64,000 nucleotides of DNA from Accumulibacter sp. (GTDB taxonomy: Bacteria; Pseudomonadota; Gammaproteobacteria; Burkholderiales; Rhodocyclaceae), in the NCBI RefSeq assembly GCF_029255285.1, contig NZ_JAPUVI010000104.1, positions 26,068 through 90,067 on the forward strand, written 5' to 3'. Position 1 is the stretch's first letter, and every line of letters starts with the position of its first letter. This document shows positions 9,423-19,674 of the stretch, in pieces. Both the position numbers and the translations under genes were made by a program. The notes beneath the pieces are model-generated. The model was given only the letters and a program-made list of their open reading frames with translations, ran no database searches and had not been told where the DNA came from.

Positions 9423-9740
9423 CTAGGCCGGGCTGGCCTTGAGGCATTCGCTCATGAACTTCTTGCGTTCGTCGCCCTTGAGTTGCTTTGTCGCGGCCTC
9501 ACCATTACAGGCTTTCATTTTTTCCTGCTGCGTCGCTTTCGCCGGCTTGGCGCCGAGGCAGCCACTCATGAACTGCTTGCGCTCATCACCTTTCAGAGAC
9601 TTCTCTGCGGCCTCGGCGTTACACGACTTCATTGTCTCCTGCTGGGCCTTCTGGGCCTCCGAAGGTTCCTTCTTTTCCGTGGCGGCGAGGGCTCCGGTGG
9701 TCGTCAACGCGAGGGCAAAAAGCACGATCATCGATTTCAT
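9423..9740 (-). CDS. PsiF-repeat periplasmic protein
   Basis: A 105-residue exported protein: signal peptide MKSMIVLFALALTTTGALAA, then two tandem ~34-residue PsiF repeats, each of the form QQExMKxCNxEAAxKxLKGDERKxFMSxCL. Each repeat contains two cysteines, so intramolecular disulfides are likely. PsiF was described as a phosphate-starvation-inducible protein in E. coli; its biochemical role is unknown. The ATG at 9740 lacks a good ribosome-binding site, and a TTG 14 codons upstream is an alternative, but only the ATG gives a standard signal peptide. No Pho box was identified. Confidence 0.85.
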   Translation of the reverse strand: MKSMIVLFALALTTTGALAATEKKEPSEAQKAQQETMKSCNAEAAEKSLKGDERKQFMSGCLGAKPAKATQQEKMKACNGEAATKQLKGDERKKFMSECLKASPA

Positions 9741-9900
9741 AGAGAGGCTGTCCGTAGATGTGAAAGTCGCGCTAGCGACCAAGTACGCCCTTCACCCGGC
9801 TGCGGGCTGAGGAGTGAAAAAACTGGTCACGCTTCCCCGCCATCGGCGGGCGGCATCGCGAAAGTTGATAAACTGGCAAAGGTGTGCGTTCCGGCCATCG

Positions 9901-10845
9901 TCAAAGTTCTTCGTCAAGCAATGCCTGTTGTTGGCGATTGATGAAATCGCCCATGCTGTCGATGCCGCGTAACTGCAGGATGCTGTTCCGCACGGCCGCT
10001 TCAAGCAAGACCGCGATGTTGCGTCCGGCAGCGACCGGTATCACCACTTTGCGCACGGGAACACCAAGGATTTCCTGGGCTTGGGCGTCGAGCGGAAGGC
10101 GAGGGCCGTCGGTGCTACTGAAGGGTCTTTGCAGGTGGACGATGAGCTTGAGCTTCATCTTCCGGCGTGAAGCGGTTTCACCGAAAATGGTGCGAATGTT
10201 GAGCAGACCCAGCCCCCGCACCTCGAGGTAGTCGCGCAACATGCTGGGACACTGCCCTTCGATAGTCGTCGGGGCGATGCACGCGAGTTCAACTACATCG
10301 TCGGCGACCAGGCCGTGGCCACGGGTGATGAGTTCGAGCGCCAGTTCGCTCTTGCCGACGCCTGAGTCGCCGGTGATAAGGACGCCCATTCCGAAAACGT
10401 CCATCAACACTCCGTGGACCGATGTGGAACTGGCCAGCCGGCGCGAGAGATAGATGCGCAGCAGTTCGATCACCGCCGAGCAGGGCTTCGGACTGGCGAA
10501 CAACGGCGTCTGCGTCGACTCGCAGGCTTCACGAATTGCCGGCAGCGCGTCGAGGCCGTCGGCCAGAATCAGTGCCGGCGGCCGAGCGGCCATCAGTTCC
10601 CTGACTTGGTTGCGCAAGCGGTCCATCGACACACGATCGGCCCAGGCATGCTCCGCCCGGCCGATTACTTGCAGCCGTTCGGGGTGAATCAGGTTGAGGT
10701 GGCCGACGACGTCGGCGCCGTAGTTTCCCTGGCCCTTGAGTTCGATCTGTCGGTCGACACCAACCGAAACCAGCCATGAGAGCTTCAGCTTCTCCCGGTG
10801 GTCCTCGTAGAGCTGTACGACGCTGAATTGACGCCGAACACTCAT
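9901..10845 (-). CDS. hprK: HPr kinase/phosphorylase
   Basis: A 314-residue protein with the HprK N-terminal domain and a C-terminal kinase domain. The Walker A motif GDSGVGKS lies at residues 159-166 and the family signature LEVRGLGLLNI is present. It phosphorylates and dephosphorylates a serine of HPr, coupling PTS-type signalling to metabolism. It starts five bases after the ptsN stop codon and is the last gene of the lptB-rpoN-hpf-ptsN-hprK series. In betaproteobacteria lacking sugar PTS permeases this module is thought to be purely regulatory; HPr and enzyme I genes are not in the window. Confidence 0.96.
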   Translation of the reverse strand: MSVRRQFSVVQLYEDHREKLKLSWLVSVGVDRQIELKGQGNYGADVVGHLNLIHPERLQVIGRAEHAWADRVSMDRLRNQVRELMAARPPALILADGLDALPAIREACESTQTPLFASPKPCSAVIELLRIYLSRRLASSTSVHGVLMDVFGMGVLITGDSGVGKSELALELITRGHGLVADDVVELACIAPTTIEGQCPSMLRDYLEVRGLGLLNIRTIFGETASRRKMKLKLIVHLQRPFSSTDGPRLPLDAQAQEILGVPVRKVVIPVAAGRNIAVLLEAAVRNSILQLRGIDSMGDFINRQQQALLDEEL

Positions 10846-10850
10846 GGTTT

Positions 10851-11297
10851 TCAGTCGGCGAACAGTTGTCGGACGGAGCGTGCGTCAGCCGCTTTGGCCA
10901 AGGCTTCGCGACAGCTACGGTCGGAAAAGTGCTGCGCCAGCTCCGAGAGAATTTGCAGATGCTGCTCGGTTGCCACTTCGGGGACCAGCAGGACGAAGAG
11001 CAGCGTCACCGGCTTGCCGTCCGGCGAATCGAAAGGCACCGGTGAGGCCAGTCGCAGGAAAGCGCCTGTGGCATCCTTCAAACCCTTGATCCGGCCATGT
11101 GGAATAGCCACTCCTTGGCCCAGTCCGGTCGATCCGAGCTTCTCGCGCGCGAAGAGGCTGTCGAAGACCGTGCTGCGGGCAATTCCAAGGTAGTTTTCAA
11201 AGAGTAGCCCCACATGCTCGAAGACGCGCTTTTTGCTGCTCGCATCCAAGTCAAGAATGATGTTCTCGAGGGGCAGTAGTTGGGTGATCTGGCTCAT
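10851..11297 (-). CDS. ptsN: PTS nitrogen regulatory protein EIIA-Ntr
   Basis: A 148-residue EIIA domain. The phospho-accepting residue is His67 in GVAIPHGRI, and the LLFVLLVPE and LAQHFSDRSCREAL segments are typical. EIIA-Ntr receives phosphate from NPr/HPr and modulates nitrogen, potassium and envelope-stress responses. The ATG at 11297 (MSQITQLLP) is chosen because the family begins there; 16 extra in-frame codons upstream are not conserved-looking. Only five bases separate it from hprK, indicating cotranscription. Confidence 0.95.
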   Translation of the reverse strand: MSQITQLLPLENIILDLDASSKKRVFEHVGLLFENYLGIARSTVFDSLFAREKLGSTGLGQGVAIPHGRIKGLKDATGAFLRLASPVPFDSPDGKPVTLLFVLLVPEVATEQHLQILSELAQHFSDRSCREALAKAADARSVRQLFAD

Positions 11298-11387
11298 GCG
11301 ACAATAACCCGAAAAGGCGGACGTGGATTGAATGAAACAGCGCACGCAAGCGAAGACCGTGCCGGCGTGCGCTGGCGCGCAGTTCCT

Positions 11388-11714
11388 TTACTCCGCAACA
11401 ATATGGTCAGTGATCTTGTTGCCGCGGTGGTGATCCTGGATCTTCTGCTTGTACTTCTGGACCTGGCGTTCGAGCTTGTCTACCAGGCCATCCACAGCGG
11501 CGTAGAGATCCTCGTCGACCGATTCCACGTAGACGTCCTTACCTGCCAGGTGCACCGTCACTTCGGCCTTCTGCTTGAGCTTGTCTACCGACAGGATCAC
11601 ATTCACGTCAATGACGTTGTCAAAATGGCGAGTGATCCGCTCGAGCTTGCCGGTGACATAGTCGTGTAGCGCCGGCGTGATCTCGAGGTGGTGTCCACAG
11701 ACTTGCAGGTTCAT
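11388..11714 (-). CDS. hpf: Ribosome hibernation promoting factor (HPF/RaiA family)
   Basis: A 108-residue short-form HPF. It opens with [20 protein letters not shown] and contains the beta-alpha-beta core with [22 protein letters not shown], typical of sigma-54 modulation/RaiA proteins. It binds the 30S decoding region in stationary phase and promotes or stabilises inactive ribosomes. AAGGAG lies immediately upstream of the ATG at 11714, so that start is firm. It sits 16 bases after rpoN, the usual proteobacterial arrangement. Confidence 0.95.
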   Translation of the reverse strand: MNLQVCGHHLEITPALHDYVTGKLERITRHFDNVIDVNVILSVDKLKQKAEVTVHLAGKDVYVESVDEDLYAAVDGLVDKLERQVQKYKQKIQDHHRGNKITDHIVAE

Positions 11715-11730
11715 GGTGTGGCTCCTTCTT

Positions 11731-13158
11731 CTAAAGGGACTTGCGTAAGTTGACCGGCGGGATGTTGAGCGCTTCACGGTATTTTGCAATTGTTCGCCGT
11801 GCGACGACAATGCCCTGCTGGCCAAGAACCTCGGATATCTGGCTATCCGAAAGCGGCCGCTTCGGCTCTTCGGCACTGATCATCTGCTTGATCAAGGCAC
11901 GAATGGCCGTTGCTGAACATGCCCCACCAGCTTCCGTGCTGACGTGGCTGCCAAAGAAATACTTGAGTTCATAAATCCCGCGTGGTGTCGCCATGTATTT
12001 CTGCGTCGTTACCCGCGATATGGTTGACTCGTGCAGGCCCAACGTTTCAGCGATTTCCCGCAGCACCAGTGGCCGCATCGCCACCTCGCCGTGGTCGAGG
12101 AACTGGCGCTGACGTTCGACGATAGCCTGCGCCACCCGCTGGATCGTGTCAAACCGTTGTTGCACGTTCCGTATCAGCCAGCGAGCTTCCTGCAGTTGGC
12201 TCGCCAGTCCTGATCCTCGCTGGCGGGACAAGATCTGGGCGTACAGACTGTTGATCCGGATACGCGGGAATGCGTCAGAGTTGACGCTGACCGCCCACTG
12301 GCCGCGAACTTTGCGCACGACGACGTCGGGCGTCACATAGCGCGTTTCGGACGACGCGTACTGGGCCCCCGGCCGCGGATTCAAGCTGCAGATCAGCAAG
12401 TGCGCCGCGCGCAGGTCGTCATCGCTGCACCCGGTCTGTTTCTTGAGTCGGGAGAAGTCGTGGTGGGCGAGAAGTTCGAGATGATGGCGAACGATTTCCA
12501 GCGCCAGGGTGCTGATGGGGTCAGCCGGCAAAGCCTCCAATTGGAGTTCCAGGCACTCCACCGGACTGCGGGCACCGACCCCGGTTGGCTCCAGATGCTG
12601 CAGGTGATTGAGCGCGATCTGGAGTTCTTCCGGCTCGATATCGAACTCCGCCGGTAGGCTGTCGGCGACTTCTTCGAGCGACTGGGTAAGATAGCCGTCG
12701 TCGTCGAGGGCCTCGATCAGGCAGCGCACCAGAACGCTATCACGACCGGAGAGGGTCATAAGCCCAAGTTGTGCCAACAGATGCTCGCGCAGTGTGACGG
12801 TGGCCGCTTGAATGTCCTGGTAATCACCGTCATCATCGTCATCGAACGATCCCGAAGAACCCGGCGCGGCAGCGTAATTCCCCTCCTCACCCAGCCAGCT
12901 GTCTTCGGCGCCCAGTGTCGGGTCGACGCCTTCGTCGGCCTGGCCGGAGTCGGTCGAGTCGGACAGGCCAGGTTCACGCATCTGCGCTTCCGGTGGCGAG
13001 TAGTCCTCGTCGCGTTCGAGCAGGGGATTTTCCGAGAGAAAGGTTTCCAACTCGTGCTCAAGTTCGAGCGTCGACAACTGCAGCAGTCGGATCGACTGCT
13101 GCAGTTGCGGCGTCAACGCAAGATGCTGGGTGAGCTTGAGCTGGAGGGATGGTTTCAT
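11731..13158 (-). CDS. rpoN: RNA polymerase sigma-54 factor
   Basis: A 475-residue sigma-54. It has the N-terminal glutamine-rich activator-interaction region ([19 protein letters not shown]), an acidic region II ([13 protein letters not shown]), the core-binding domain, a helix-turn-helix ([15 protein letters not shown]) and the RpoN box [10 protein letters not shown] at ~453-462, which reads the -24 promoter element. It directs activator-dependent transcription of nitrogen, motility and surface-structure genes. The ATG at 13158 has no strong ribosome-binding site; a GTG seven codons upstream is an alternative. It lies 81 bases after lptB. Confidence 0.97.
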   Translation of the reverse strand: MKPSLQLKLTQHLALTPQLQQSIRLLQLSTLELEHELETFLSENPLLERDEDYSPPEAQMREPGLSDSTDSGQADEGVDPTLGAEDSWLGEEGNYAAAPGSSGSFDDDDDGDYQDIQAATVTLREHLLAQLGLMTLSGRDSVLVRCLIEALDDDGYLTQSLEEVADSLPAEFDIEPEELQIALNHLQHLEPTGVGARSPVECLELQLEALPADPISTLALEIVRHHLELLAHHDFSRLKKQTGCSDDDLRAAHLLICSLNPRPGAQYASSETRYVTPDVVVRKVRGQWAVSVNSDAFPRIRINSLYAQILSRQRGSGLASQLQEARWLIRNVQQRFDTIQRVAQAIVERQRQFLDHGEVAMRPLVLREIAETLGLHESTISRVTTQKYMATPRGIYELKYFFGSHVSTEAGGACSATAIRALIKQMISAEEPKRPLSDSQISEVLGQQGIVVARRTIAKYREALNIPPVNLRKSL

Positions 13159-13239
13159 TGACCGAACCGGGTAGGCCACAGCATCGCCACGGGAAGCTGC
13201 CCGCGTGGTTCTCGAGCGGTAACTGCTGGGCCGTTGGCT

Positions 13240-13974
<735 letters not shown>

Positions 13975-13977
13975 TAT

Positions 13978-14427
13978 TCAATCGTCTTTCTGGTTGCTGC
14001 GCAGAACGCGCCGAATGGTTTCGCCGGAGAATCCTCTACCCGCTAGAAAGCGCGTCTGTCGCGCCAACTCGGTCAAGTCGTCGGCGTCAGCCGGTCGGTT
14101 GGCAAACTTGCGTTGCCACGCCCGGCGTGCCCTGGGCAGTTCGTCTTCTCCGGCGGCCAGAGCCGCGTTGACGACATCGCCGTCAACCCCCTTGGCCCGC
14201 AGTTCCTGCGTCAGACGTGCGTCGCCCAGGCGTGCGCCACGCGAGCTGACCCGGGCCGCCGCGTAACGTTCGTCCGAAAGCCAGGAGCCCGCTGTCAGAT
14301 CGTCGAGCAGAGCTTCGAGTTGCTGGGCCGACTCGGCATGCGGCGCCAATTTTTGCGACAGTTCCTGGCGTGAATGTTCGCGGCGCGCGAGGATACGCAA
14401 AGCCCGTTCGCGCAAGTTGTCGCGCAC
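13978..14427 (-). CDS. recX: Regulatory protein RecX
   Basis: A 149-residue RecX with the three-helix repeat organisation (RALRILARREHSRQEL, GSWLSDERYAAARVSSR, RFLAGRGFSGETIRRVL). RecX binds RecA filaments and limits their extension. The start is a GTG at 14427, ten bases after the recA stop, with AGGA overlapping that stop, which suggests translational coupling. It ends three bases before lptB. Its expression should follow the SOS response through the recA promoter. Confidence 0.95.
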   Translation of the reverse strand: MRDNLRERALRILARREHSRQELSQKLAPHAESAQQLEALLDDLTAGSWLSDERYAAARVSSRGARLGDARLTQELRAKGVDGDVVNAALAAGEDELPRARRAWQRKFANRPADADDLTELARQTRFLAGRGFSGETIRRVLRSNQKDD

Positions 14428-14437
14428 CGCGCGGATC

Positions 14438-15454
14438 CTAGGCGGCGGTCACCGCCGAAGAAGACGGTACGTTGACCGCCATCCGGATCTTGGCTTCGAT
14501 CTCCTGGGCGATTTGCGGTTTGCTCCTCAGATACTCGCGCGCGTTGTCTTTGCCCTGGCCGATCTTTTCACCGTTGTAGGCGTACCAAGAACCCGACTTG
14601 TCGATCAGCTTGTGTTGTACGCCGAGTTCGACGATTTCCCCCTCCCGCGACGTTCCTTCACCGTAGAGGATGTCGAAAATCGCTTCGCGAAACGGTGGCG
14701 CGACTTTGTTCTTGACGACTTTGACGCGCGTTTCGTTGCCGATCACCTCGTCGCCCTTCTTGATGCTGCCGATCCTTCGGATGTCAAGGCGCACCGAGGC
14801 ATAGAACTTGAGAGCGTTGCCGCCGGTGGTGGTTTCCGGGCTGCCGAACATGACGCCGATTTTCATCCGGATCTGGTTGATGAAAATCACCAGTGTATTA
14901 GTACGGTTGATATTGGCCGTCAGTTTGCGCAACGCTTGGCTCATGAGGCGGGCTTGCAGGCCAGGTAGGGAATCGCCCATCTCGCCTTCGATCTCGGCCT
15001 TTGGGACGAGGGCGGCTACCGAATCGATCACTACCACATCGACGCTGGCCGAGCGAACCAGCATGTCCGCGATTTCCAACGCCTGCTCGCCGGTGTCGGG
15101 CTGCGAGATCAGGAGTTCGTCAAGATCCACGCCGAGCTTCTGCGCATAGGCCGGGTCGAGAGCGTGTTCGGCGTCAATAAAGGCGGCCGTTCCGCCGAGT
15201 TTCTGCATCTCGGCGATGACCTGCAGCGTGAGGGTGGTCTTGCCCGAAGATTCCGGACCATAAATTTCGACCACTCGGCCGCGCGGGAGGCCTCCGATGC
15301 CGAGCGCGATGTCGAGGCCAAGCGAGCCGGTTGACACCACGGGGATGTCGGTCACTACGCTGCCTTCGCCCATCTTCATGATCGATCCCTTGCCAAACTG
15401 CTTTTCGATCTGGGCCAACGCTACAGCCAGAGCCTTCGCCTTGTTGTCGTCCAT
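14438..15454 (-). CDS. recA: DNA recombinase RecA
   Basis: A 338-residue RecA. Walker A GPESSGKT is at residues 66-73, Walker B is VVVIDSV, and the loop sequence [20 protein letters not shown] is canonical. It catalyses strand exchange and triggers LexA self-cleavage. The ATG at 15454 (MDDNKAKAL) has AAGGA upstream; the frame runs 28 codons further, but that segment is promoter DNA with a LexA box. It is first in a transcript that may continue through recX into lptB-rpoN. Confidence 0.98.
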   Translation of the reverse strand: MDDNKAKALAVALAQIEKQFGKGSIMKMGEGSVVTDIPVVSTGSLGLDIALGIGGLPRGRVVEIYGPESSGKTTLTLQVIAEMQKLGGTAAFIDAEHALDPAYAQKLGVDLDELLISQPDTGEQALEIADMLVRSASVDVVVIDSVAALVPKAEIEGEMGDSLPGLQARLMSQALRKLTANINRTNTLVIFINQIRMKIGVMFGSPETTTGGNALKFYASVRLDIRRIGSIKKGDEVIGNETRVKVVKNKVAPPFREAIFDILYGEGTSREGEIVELGVQHKLIDKSGSWYAYNGEKIGQGKDNAREYLRSKPQIAQEIEAKIRMAVNVPSSSAVTAA

Positions 15455-15532
15455 TGCCAATCCTTGTTCTTGGGTGAGGGAATTATCCCATGTTCGGTGG
15501 TGCTCGTCGTGAAGCGATCCGCAGGGTATAAA

Positions 15533-15548
15533 CTGCAATTATATACAG
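15533..15548 (-). promoter_or_regulatory. LexA box overlapping the recA promoter
   Basis: On the minus strand the site reads CTGTATATAATTGCAG, which fits the LexA consensus CTG-N10-CAG. A perfect TATAAT lies inside it (15538-15543), about 84 bases upstream of recA, so a bound repressor would cover the -10 element. No strong -35 is visible. This is the expected SOS control of recA and, by readthrough, of recX. Confidence 0.8.
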
Positions 15549-15606
15549 CCATCGGAAAATAGCCAGCGCCGGGCGAGCGCTATCGACCGTCCGCTCTTCC
15601 CACTTT

Positions 15607-17577
15607 TCAGGAGCGGCCTGCCAGGCGATTCTCCTGGAGATCGATCAGAAAGAGCAATTCACGTACCGCGCTCAGAGTGAAGCCACGGCGTTCTCCGCCA
15701 CGGTTGTCACGCAGAAGTTTATTCAGGTAGTCGAGGCATTCGGTCGAATCCCAAGTGCGCGATATTTCCCGCGCGATATGCGGTAGCTGCCTAATCGCAG
15801 GCAAGCGCGCCAGGATCTCGTCGACCGGCGCGGCATGGCCAGCGCCGAGCGATAAGACCGGCCCGGCAGCTTCGCTGGCGCTCTCCCAGTCTGCTGGCGC
15901 CACGTTGAAATGAAGCTTGAGCTTCATTCCGGCGAGGTCGAAGGCTTCACGCTGCCCGCTCTGCCGGTAGGCCTCGAGCAGTTTCAGCCACGGAGTCACG
16001 GCGGCGAACGGCTTGTGATCGACAAACTCCTTGAGTGCCTGCGCGGCCCCTGTAACGCGGCCAAATGACACCATGATCTCCGCCAGTTCAAGCACCGCGG
16101 TGACGTCGTCATCGTCGCCGCTGGCGGGGGGTCTGGCCGGGCTGGCGCTGGCGGGGGCTTGACTGGGTGGGGCGGCGACGCTTTCAGCGGCGAGCAGCGA
16201 AGCGTCGCCACGATTGAGTTTGTGTAGTTGCCAACCGGCGTCAGATTTCGCCGGACGCGAGCCCGCGGCGAGCAGCGGCGAAGCCGGGCCGGTTCCCGCG
16301 GCGTCGGTCGCCCGTTGGCTGGCGCGGCGCCGCAACCACCAGGCCAACCCGGCAGTCAGGCCGAGCAGTGCGGCGATGCCGAACCACCAGTCGTTCGTCT
16401 CGCTTGCCGGCGTCACCGGGCGCGCCTCGCCTGGCGACGAGGCCGAGGGTTTGGAGGCTGGTGAGACGGCTGGTGCGGCAGTGGCTGGTGCCGAAGCTGC
16501 CGGCCGCGCTTGCTCCGCCGCCTTCTTTTCCAGTTCGCTGATCGCCGCTTCCAGGCGGCGGACTTTTTCCGCCAGCGCCAATTGCTGCTCCGCCTGCTCG
16601 CGCAAGGCAGACAGAAGCTCGTATTCGAGACGTAGTCGCGCGCGTTGCTCGTCCGTTGCCTTGCCAATCCGCGGCGTCGAGAGCCTGTTCGCCGGTCGCA
16701 GGAGCAACTCGCCGTCGTCTGCCCGGGCGCTCGCGTCCTCACCCGGCGAAGTTTCGCTGGTTCCGCTAGAGATGATCAGGCGGTCCGTTCGGCCGCCTTC
16801 GGGAGTCGCTTTGCGGGGAGGTGGCCGTTTTTCGCTTTGCGTCGGCGCCTGAGAATTCCGTTCCGCAGCTGCGCTGACCACGGTCCGCGGACCCAGGCGG
16901 CCGGCCGGAAGGTTTAGAACAGTACCCGGCGCCAATCGTTTCGTGCCGCGCGCGCCGAGATCGGTTTCCGGATTGATCGCCTGCAATTCCCTGATAAAGC
17001 GAGCTTGCGCGCGCGGTTTTTGGGGAAAGGCGGCGCGCGCGATGTCGCGTGCCGACTGGCTCCTGCCGACCCGCCACTGGCGCGAGGAAGGCTTCTTGGA
17101 CCCAAGTTCGGGCGGCGCCGAACGCGGCTCGGAAATTGGGCGGACGACCGGCAACTGTACGGCCGGCGGTGTGGACCGGGTTCTGGTAGGATCGATCAGC
17201 AACACATAGTTGCGGGCCACCTCCACTCCGCAACCCATTCGCAGGTTGACCTGCAGTAGCGGTTCATTGATGGTCTGCCCGGAAACGACTTGTAGCAACA
17301 AGCGGCCGCCACGCTCCAGCACGCGCACGCGACCGCTGGTGAGCGCCGGTATGTCGGGTTCGCTGCCCTCGCCGAGGCGAAAACATTCGGCGATTTGCCC
17401 TTTGTCGGCATCGCCGCCGAGCAGTGGCACTTCGGCTTCGAAGCGCTTGCCGAGCGGCGAGAGCACGGTCATCCGGCCGAGGGTCAGCGCTTCGGTGTCG
17501 GCCGGGGAAAAAAGTGCGATCGGCAAGAGCAGGACCGCCAGCCGAAAGGGCGCGGGCTTAACGATTCTTGAGCACAT
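15607..17577 (-). CDS. fimV: FimV-like peptidoglycan-binding inner-membrane protein
   Basis: A 656-residue protein with FimV organisation: signal peptide, the N-terminal FimV domain (EALTLGRMTVLSPLGKRFEAE), a LysM-like segment at about residues 165-230, a coiled-coil (RLRLEYELLSALREQAEQQL), an Ala/Pro-rich linker, one transmembrane helix (WWFGIAALLGLTAGLAWWL) and a cytoplasmic TPR-like part ending in a FimV C-terminal-type domain (DSTECLDYLNKLLRDNRGG). FimV helps assemble type IV pili and polar structures by linking cell wall to cytoplasm. It is shorter than Pseudomonas FimV (~900 aa). The neighbours are unrelated to pili. Confidence 0.82.
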   Translation of the reverse strand: MCSRIVKPAPFRLAVLLLPIALFSPADTEALTLGRMTVLSPLGKRFEAEVPLLGGDADKGQIAECFRLGEGSEPDIPALTSGRVRVLERGGRLLLQVVSGQTINEPLLQVNLRMGCGVEVARNYVLLIDPTRTRSTPPAVQLPVVRPISEPRSAPPELGSKKPSSRQWRVGRSQSARDIARAAFPQKPRAQARFIRELQAINPETDLGARGTKRLAPGTVLNLPAGRLGPRTVVSAAAERNSQAPTQSEKRPPPRKATPEGGRTDRLIISSGTSETSPGEDASARADDGELLLRPANRLSTPRIGKATDEQRARLRLEYELLSALREQAEQQLALAEKVRRLEAAISELEKKAAEQARPAASAPATAAPAVSPASKPSASSPGEARPVTPASETNDWWFGIAALLGLTAGLAWWLRRRASQRATDAAGTGPASPLLAAGSRPAKSDAGWQLHKLNRGDASLLAAESVAAPPSQAPASASPARPPASGDDDDVTAVLELAEIMVSFGRVTGAAQALKEFVDHKPFAAVTPWLKLLEAYRQSGQREAFDLAGMKLKLHFNVAPADWESASEAAGPVLSLGAGHAAPVDEILARLPAIRQLPHIAREISRTWDSTECLDYLNKLLRDNRGGERRGFTLSAVRELLFLIDLQENRLAGRS

Positions 17578-17697
17578 CGGCAGGCAGGCAAGACGCGTTG
17601 TGGTCGTTCATTGTATTCCAAGGCGAAGACGTTTGGCCCAATCACCGGCGACGAGATTCGACGGCAATGCTCTTCTCATGTCGGCCTGGACTGGTGC

Positions 17698-18207
17698 CTA
17701 ACCGAGGCGGTAGTTGCCGCGCCTCAGGAGGCCCAGCAATGCGTGGCGAACGGACTGCGCTCGCACGGCTTCGCGGTTGCCTGGGAAGCGACGCGTCTCA
17801 GCGCTCATTCGCTCGTCGGGTCCAGCCCAGGCAAAGCAGACCGTACCGACGGGCCGCCCCGGCGACCCGCCCGCCGGACCGGCGACGCCGGTGATAGCCA
17901 GCGCCCAGTCGGCATGACTGTGGCGCAGCGCGCCTAACGCCATGGCGACGGCAGTCGATTCGCTGACCGCGCCGTGGGCGGCCAGCAAGTCGGCGTCAAC
18001 GTCGAGCAGTTCGATCTTGGCTTCGTTCGAGTAGGTCACGAAACCTCGCTCGAACCAGCCCGAGCTGCCGGGGATTGCCGTCAGGCAATGCGCCACCCAG
18101 CCGCCAGTGCACGATTCCGCAGTCGCCAAGCACTGGCCGCTGGCGAGCAAGAGTTTGCCAACGTCAGCGGCAAGAACTTCGAGCGAGCGCTGATCACAGT
18201 CGCTCAT
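17698..18207 (-). CDS. pncC: Nicotinamide-nucleotide amidohydrolase (CinA C-terminal domain family)
   Basis: A 169-residue stand-alone CinA C-terminal domain. The motifs ATAESCTGGWVAHCLTAIPGSS, GFVTYSNEAKIELL, ESTAVAMALGA and ITGVAGPAGG are diagnostic. The family deamidates nicotinamide mononucleotide to nicotinate mononucleotide in the pyridine nucleotide cycle. It overlaps the pgpA gene by four bases (ATGA), so the two are translationally coupled. It is the last gene of the ribBX-ribH-nusB-thiL-pgpA series. The symbol follows function; many annotations use cinA. Confidence 0.93.
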   Translation of the reverse strand: MSDCDQRSLEVLAADVGKLLLASGQCLATAESCTGGWVAHCLTAIPGSSGWFERGFVTYSNEAKIELLDVDADLLAAHGAVSESTAVAMALGALRHSHADWALAITGVAGPAGGSPGRPVGTVCFAWAGPDERMSAETRRFPGNREAVRAQSVRHALLGLLRRGNYRLG

Positions 18208-18689
18208 TCCAGGACGAAGCGCAGGATAGCCAGCGCCAGAAGCGTATAGGCCGCGGCGACGAGATCGTCACACATGACGCCAAAGCCGTTCTTCACCTGC
18301 TGGTCGAAATAGCGCGCCGGTTGCGGCTTGGTGATGTCGAAAAGGCGAAACAGGACGAGTGCGGTGCTCTGCCACATCCAGTGCATCGGGCAGAACAGTA
18401 GTACCAGCCAGAAGGGAACGATCTCATCCCAGACGATGCTGCCGTGATCGGTGACACCGAGGTCGACGCCCGTCCTATGGACCACGATGATGCCACCGAA
18501 GAAGCAGACGAAAAGAAAGCCGAGCAACTCGAATTCGCTCATCCAGTGCCGCAGAAGCGGAAACGATGCCCACGCAAAAAGTGTTCCGACGGTTCCAGGC
18601 GCCCACGGCGATAGCCCGCTGCCAAAGCCACACGCGAGCAGGTGTGCCGGGTGCGCCAGCAGAAAGTGGATGGAAGGGGGCTTAGGCAA
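18204..18689 (-). CDS. pgpA: Phosphatidylglycerophosphatase A
   Basis: A 161-residue membrane phosphatase. GFGSGLSPWAPGTVGT near the N terminus, VWDEIVPFW and DDLVAAAYTLL near the C terminus, with several hydrophobic helices, are the PgpA hallmarks. It removes the phosphate from phosphatidylglycerophosphate to give phosphatidylglycerol in the inner membrane. It overlaps thiL by eight bases and pncC by four, in the conserved betaproteobacterial thiL-pgpA order. Confidence 0.95.
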   Translation of the reverse strand: MPKPPSIHFLLAHPAHLLACGFGSGLSPWAPGTVGTLFAWASFPLLRHWMSEFELLGFLFVCFFGGIIVVHRTGVDLGVTDHGSIVWDEIVPFWLVLLFCPMHWMWQSTALVLFRLFDITKPQPARYFDQQVKNGFGVMCDDLVAAAYTLLALAILRFVLE

Positions 18690-19638
18690 AGTGATCGAAA
18701 CCTTTCTCGTTGATCGTTAGAGGCTCTCCGTTCTCGTCGAACAGCGTCAGTCGGGTTTCGGAACCGACCAGGCGACCGCATCGCCAAAGCGGCAGCTTGA
18801 GTTGCGCGGCGAGTTCGATGATCTTCTCCCGCCGGTCCGGCGGGGCAGAAAAAAGCAGTTCATAGTCGTCACCGCCCGCGAGCTGGCAGCGGCGGGCAAG
18901 CACGGGGTCGGCTCCCCCGGGTAGCGGCGGCAACTGCGCGACAAACACCTCGGCGGCGAGCGCCGATCTCTCCACGATGTGACCGAGGTCGGCAAGCAGT
19001 CCGTCCGAGACGTCGATGGCGGCGTTTGCCAGGCCCTGCCGACGGAGTTCGAGTCCCAGTTCGACGCGCGGTAGCGGTCGATGCAGAGCTTCTGCACAGC
19101 GTTCGGCGATCGCTTTGGGCAGCCGCGTTCGCCCCTGCCGCTCGGCCAGAGCCAGCGCCGCCAGACCAGGCAGGCCGGAGATCCAGAGATCGTCGCCGGA
19201 AACGGCGCGGTCGCGACGCAAGGCGGCTCCAGGCGGCACCTCTCCGATCGCTGTTAGGCAAAGATTGAGAGGCCCGCGGGTCGTGTCGCCACCGACGAGA
19301 TCGACCTGGTAGCGTGTGGCGCAGTCGAAAAGCCCTCGCGCAAAAGCGGCAATCCATGCCTCTTGTGCTTCCGGCAGGCTGCCGGCCAGCAGGATCCAGC
19401 GTGGCTGCGCTCCCATCGCCGCCAGGTCGGAGAGATTGACGGCCAGCGATTTCCAGCCGAGCTGGGCGGGGTCGCTGCCGGGCAGGAAGTGCGTACCCTC
19501 GACCAGCATGTCGGTGGTGATTGCCAGCTGCATTCCTGGTGTCGGTTGCAGCAAGGCGCAGTCGTCTCCCGGGCCGAGCACTGCCTGGTGAGTTGGCCGG
19601 GTGAAGTAGCGTCTGATCAGCTCAAACTCGCCAGGCAC
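18682..19638 (-). CDS. thiL: Thiamine-monophosphate kinase
   Basis: A 318-residue ThiL. It begins PGEFELIRRYF and contains VLGPGDDCALL, the Mg/ATP motif ITTDMLVEGTHF, SDLAAMGAQPRW, VGGDTTRGP and AIDVSDGLLADLGH. It phosphorylates thiamine monophosphate to thiamine diphosphate, the last step of cofactor synthesis. GGGGAGG lies five bases before the GTG at 19638, making it the better start; a TTG one codon earlier is the alternative. The product would feed the TPP riboswitch seen upstream of thiC in this window. Confidence 0.95.
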   Translation of the reverse strand: MPGEFELIRRYFTRPTHQAVLGPGDDCALLQPTPGMQLAITTDMLVEGTHFLPGSDPAQLGWKSLAVNLSDLAAMGAQPRWILLAGSLPEAQEAWIAAFARGLFDCATRYQVDLVGGDTTRGPLNLCLTAIGEVPPGAALRRDRAVSGDDLWISGLPGLAALALAERQGRTRLPKAIAERCAEALHRPLPRVELGLELRRQGLANAAIDVSDGLLADLGHIVERSALAAEVFVAQLPPLPGGADPVLARRCQLAGGDDYELLFSAPPDRREKIIELAAQLKLPLWRCGRLVGSETRLTLFDENGEPLTINEKGFDHFA

Positions 19639-19674
19639 CAATGCCTCCCCGCATGGAAATCTTCGCCGCGCTAC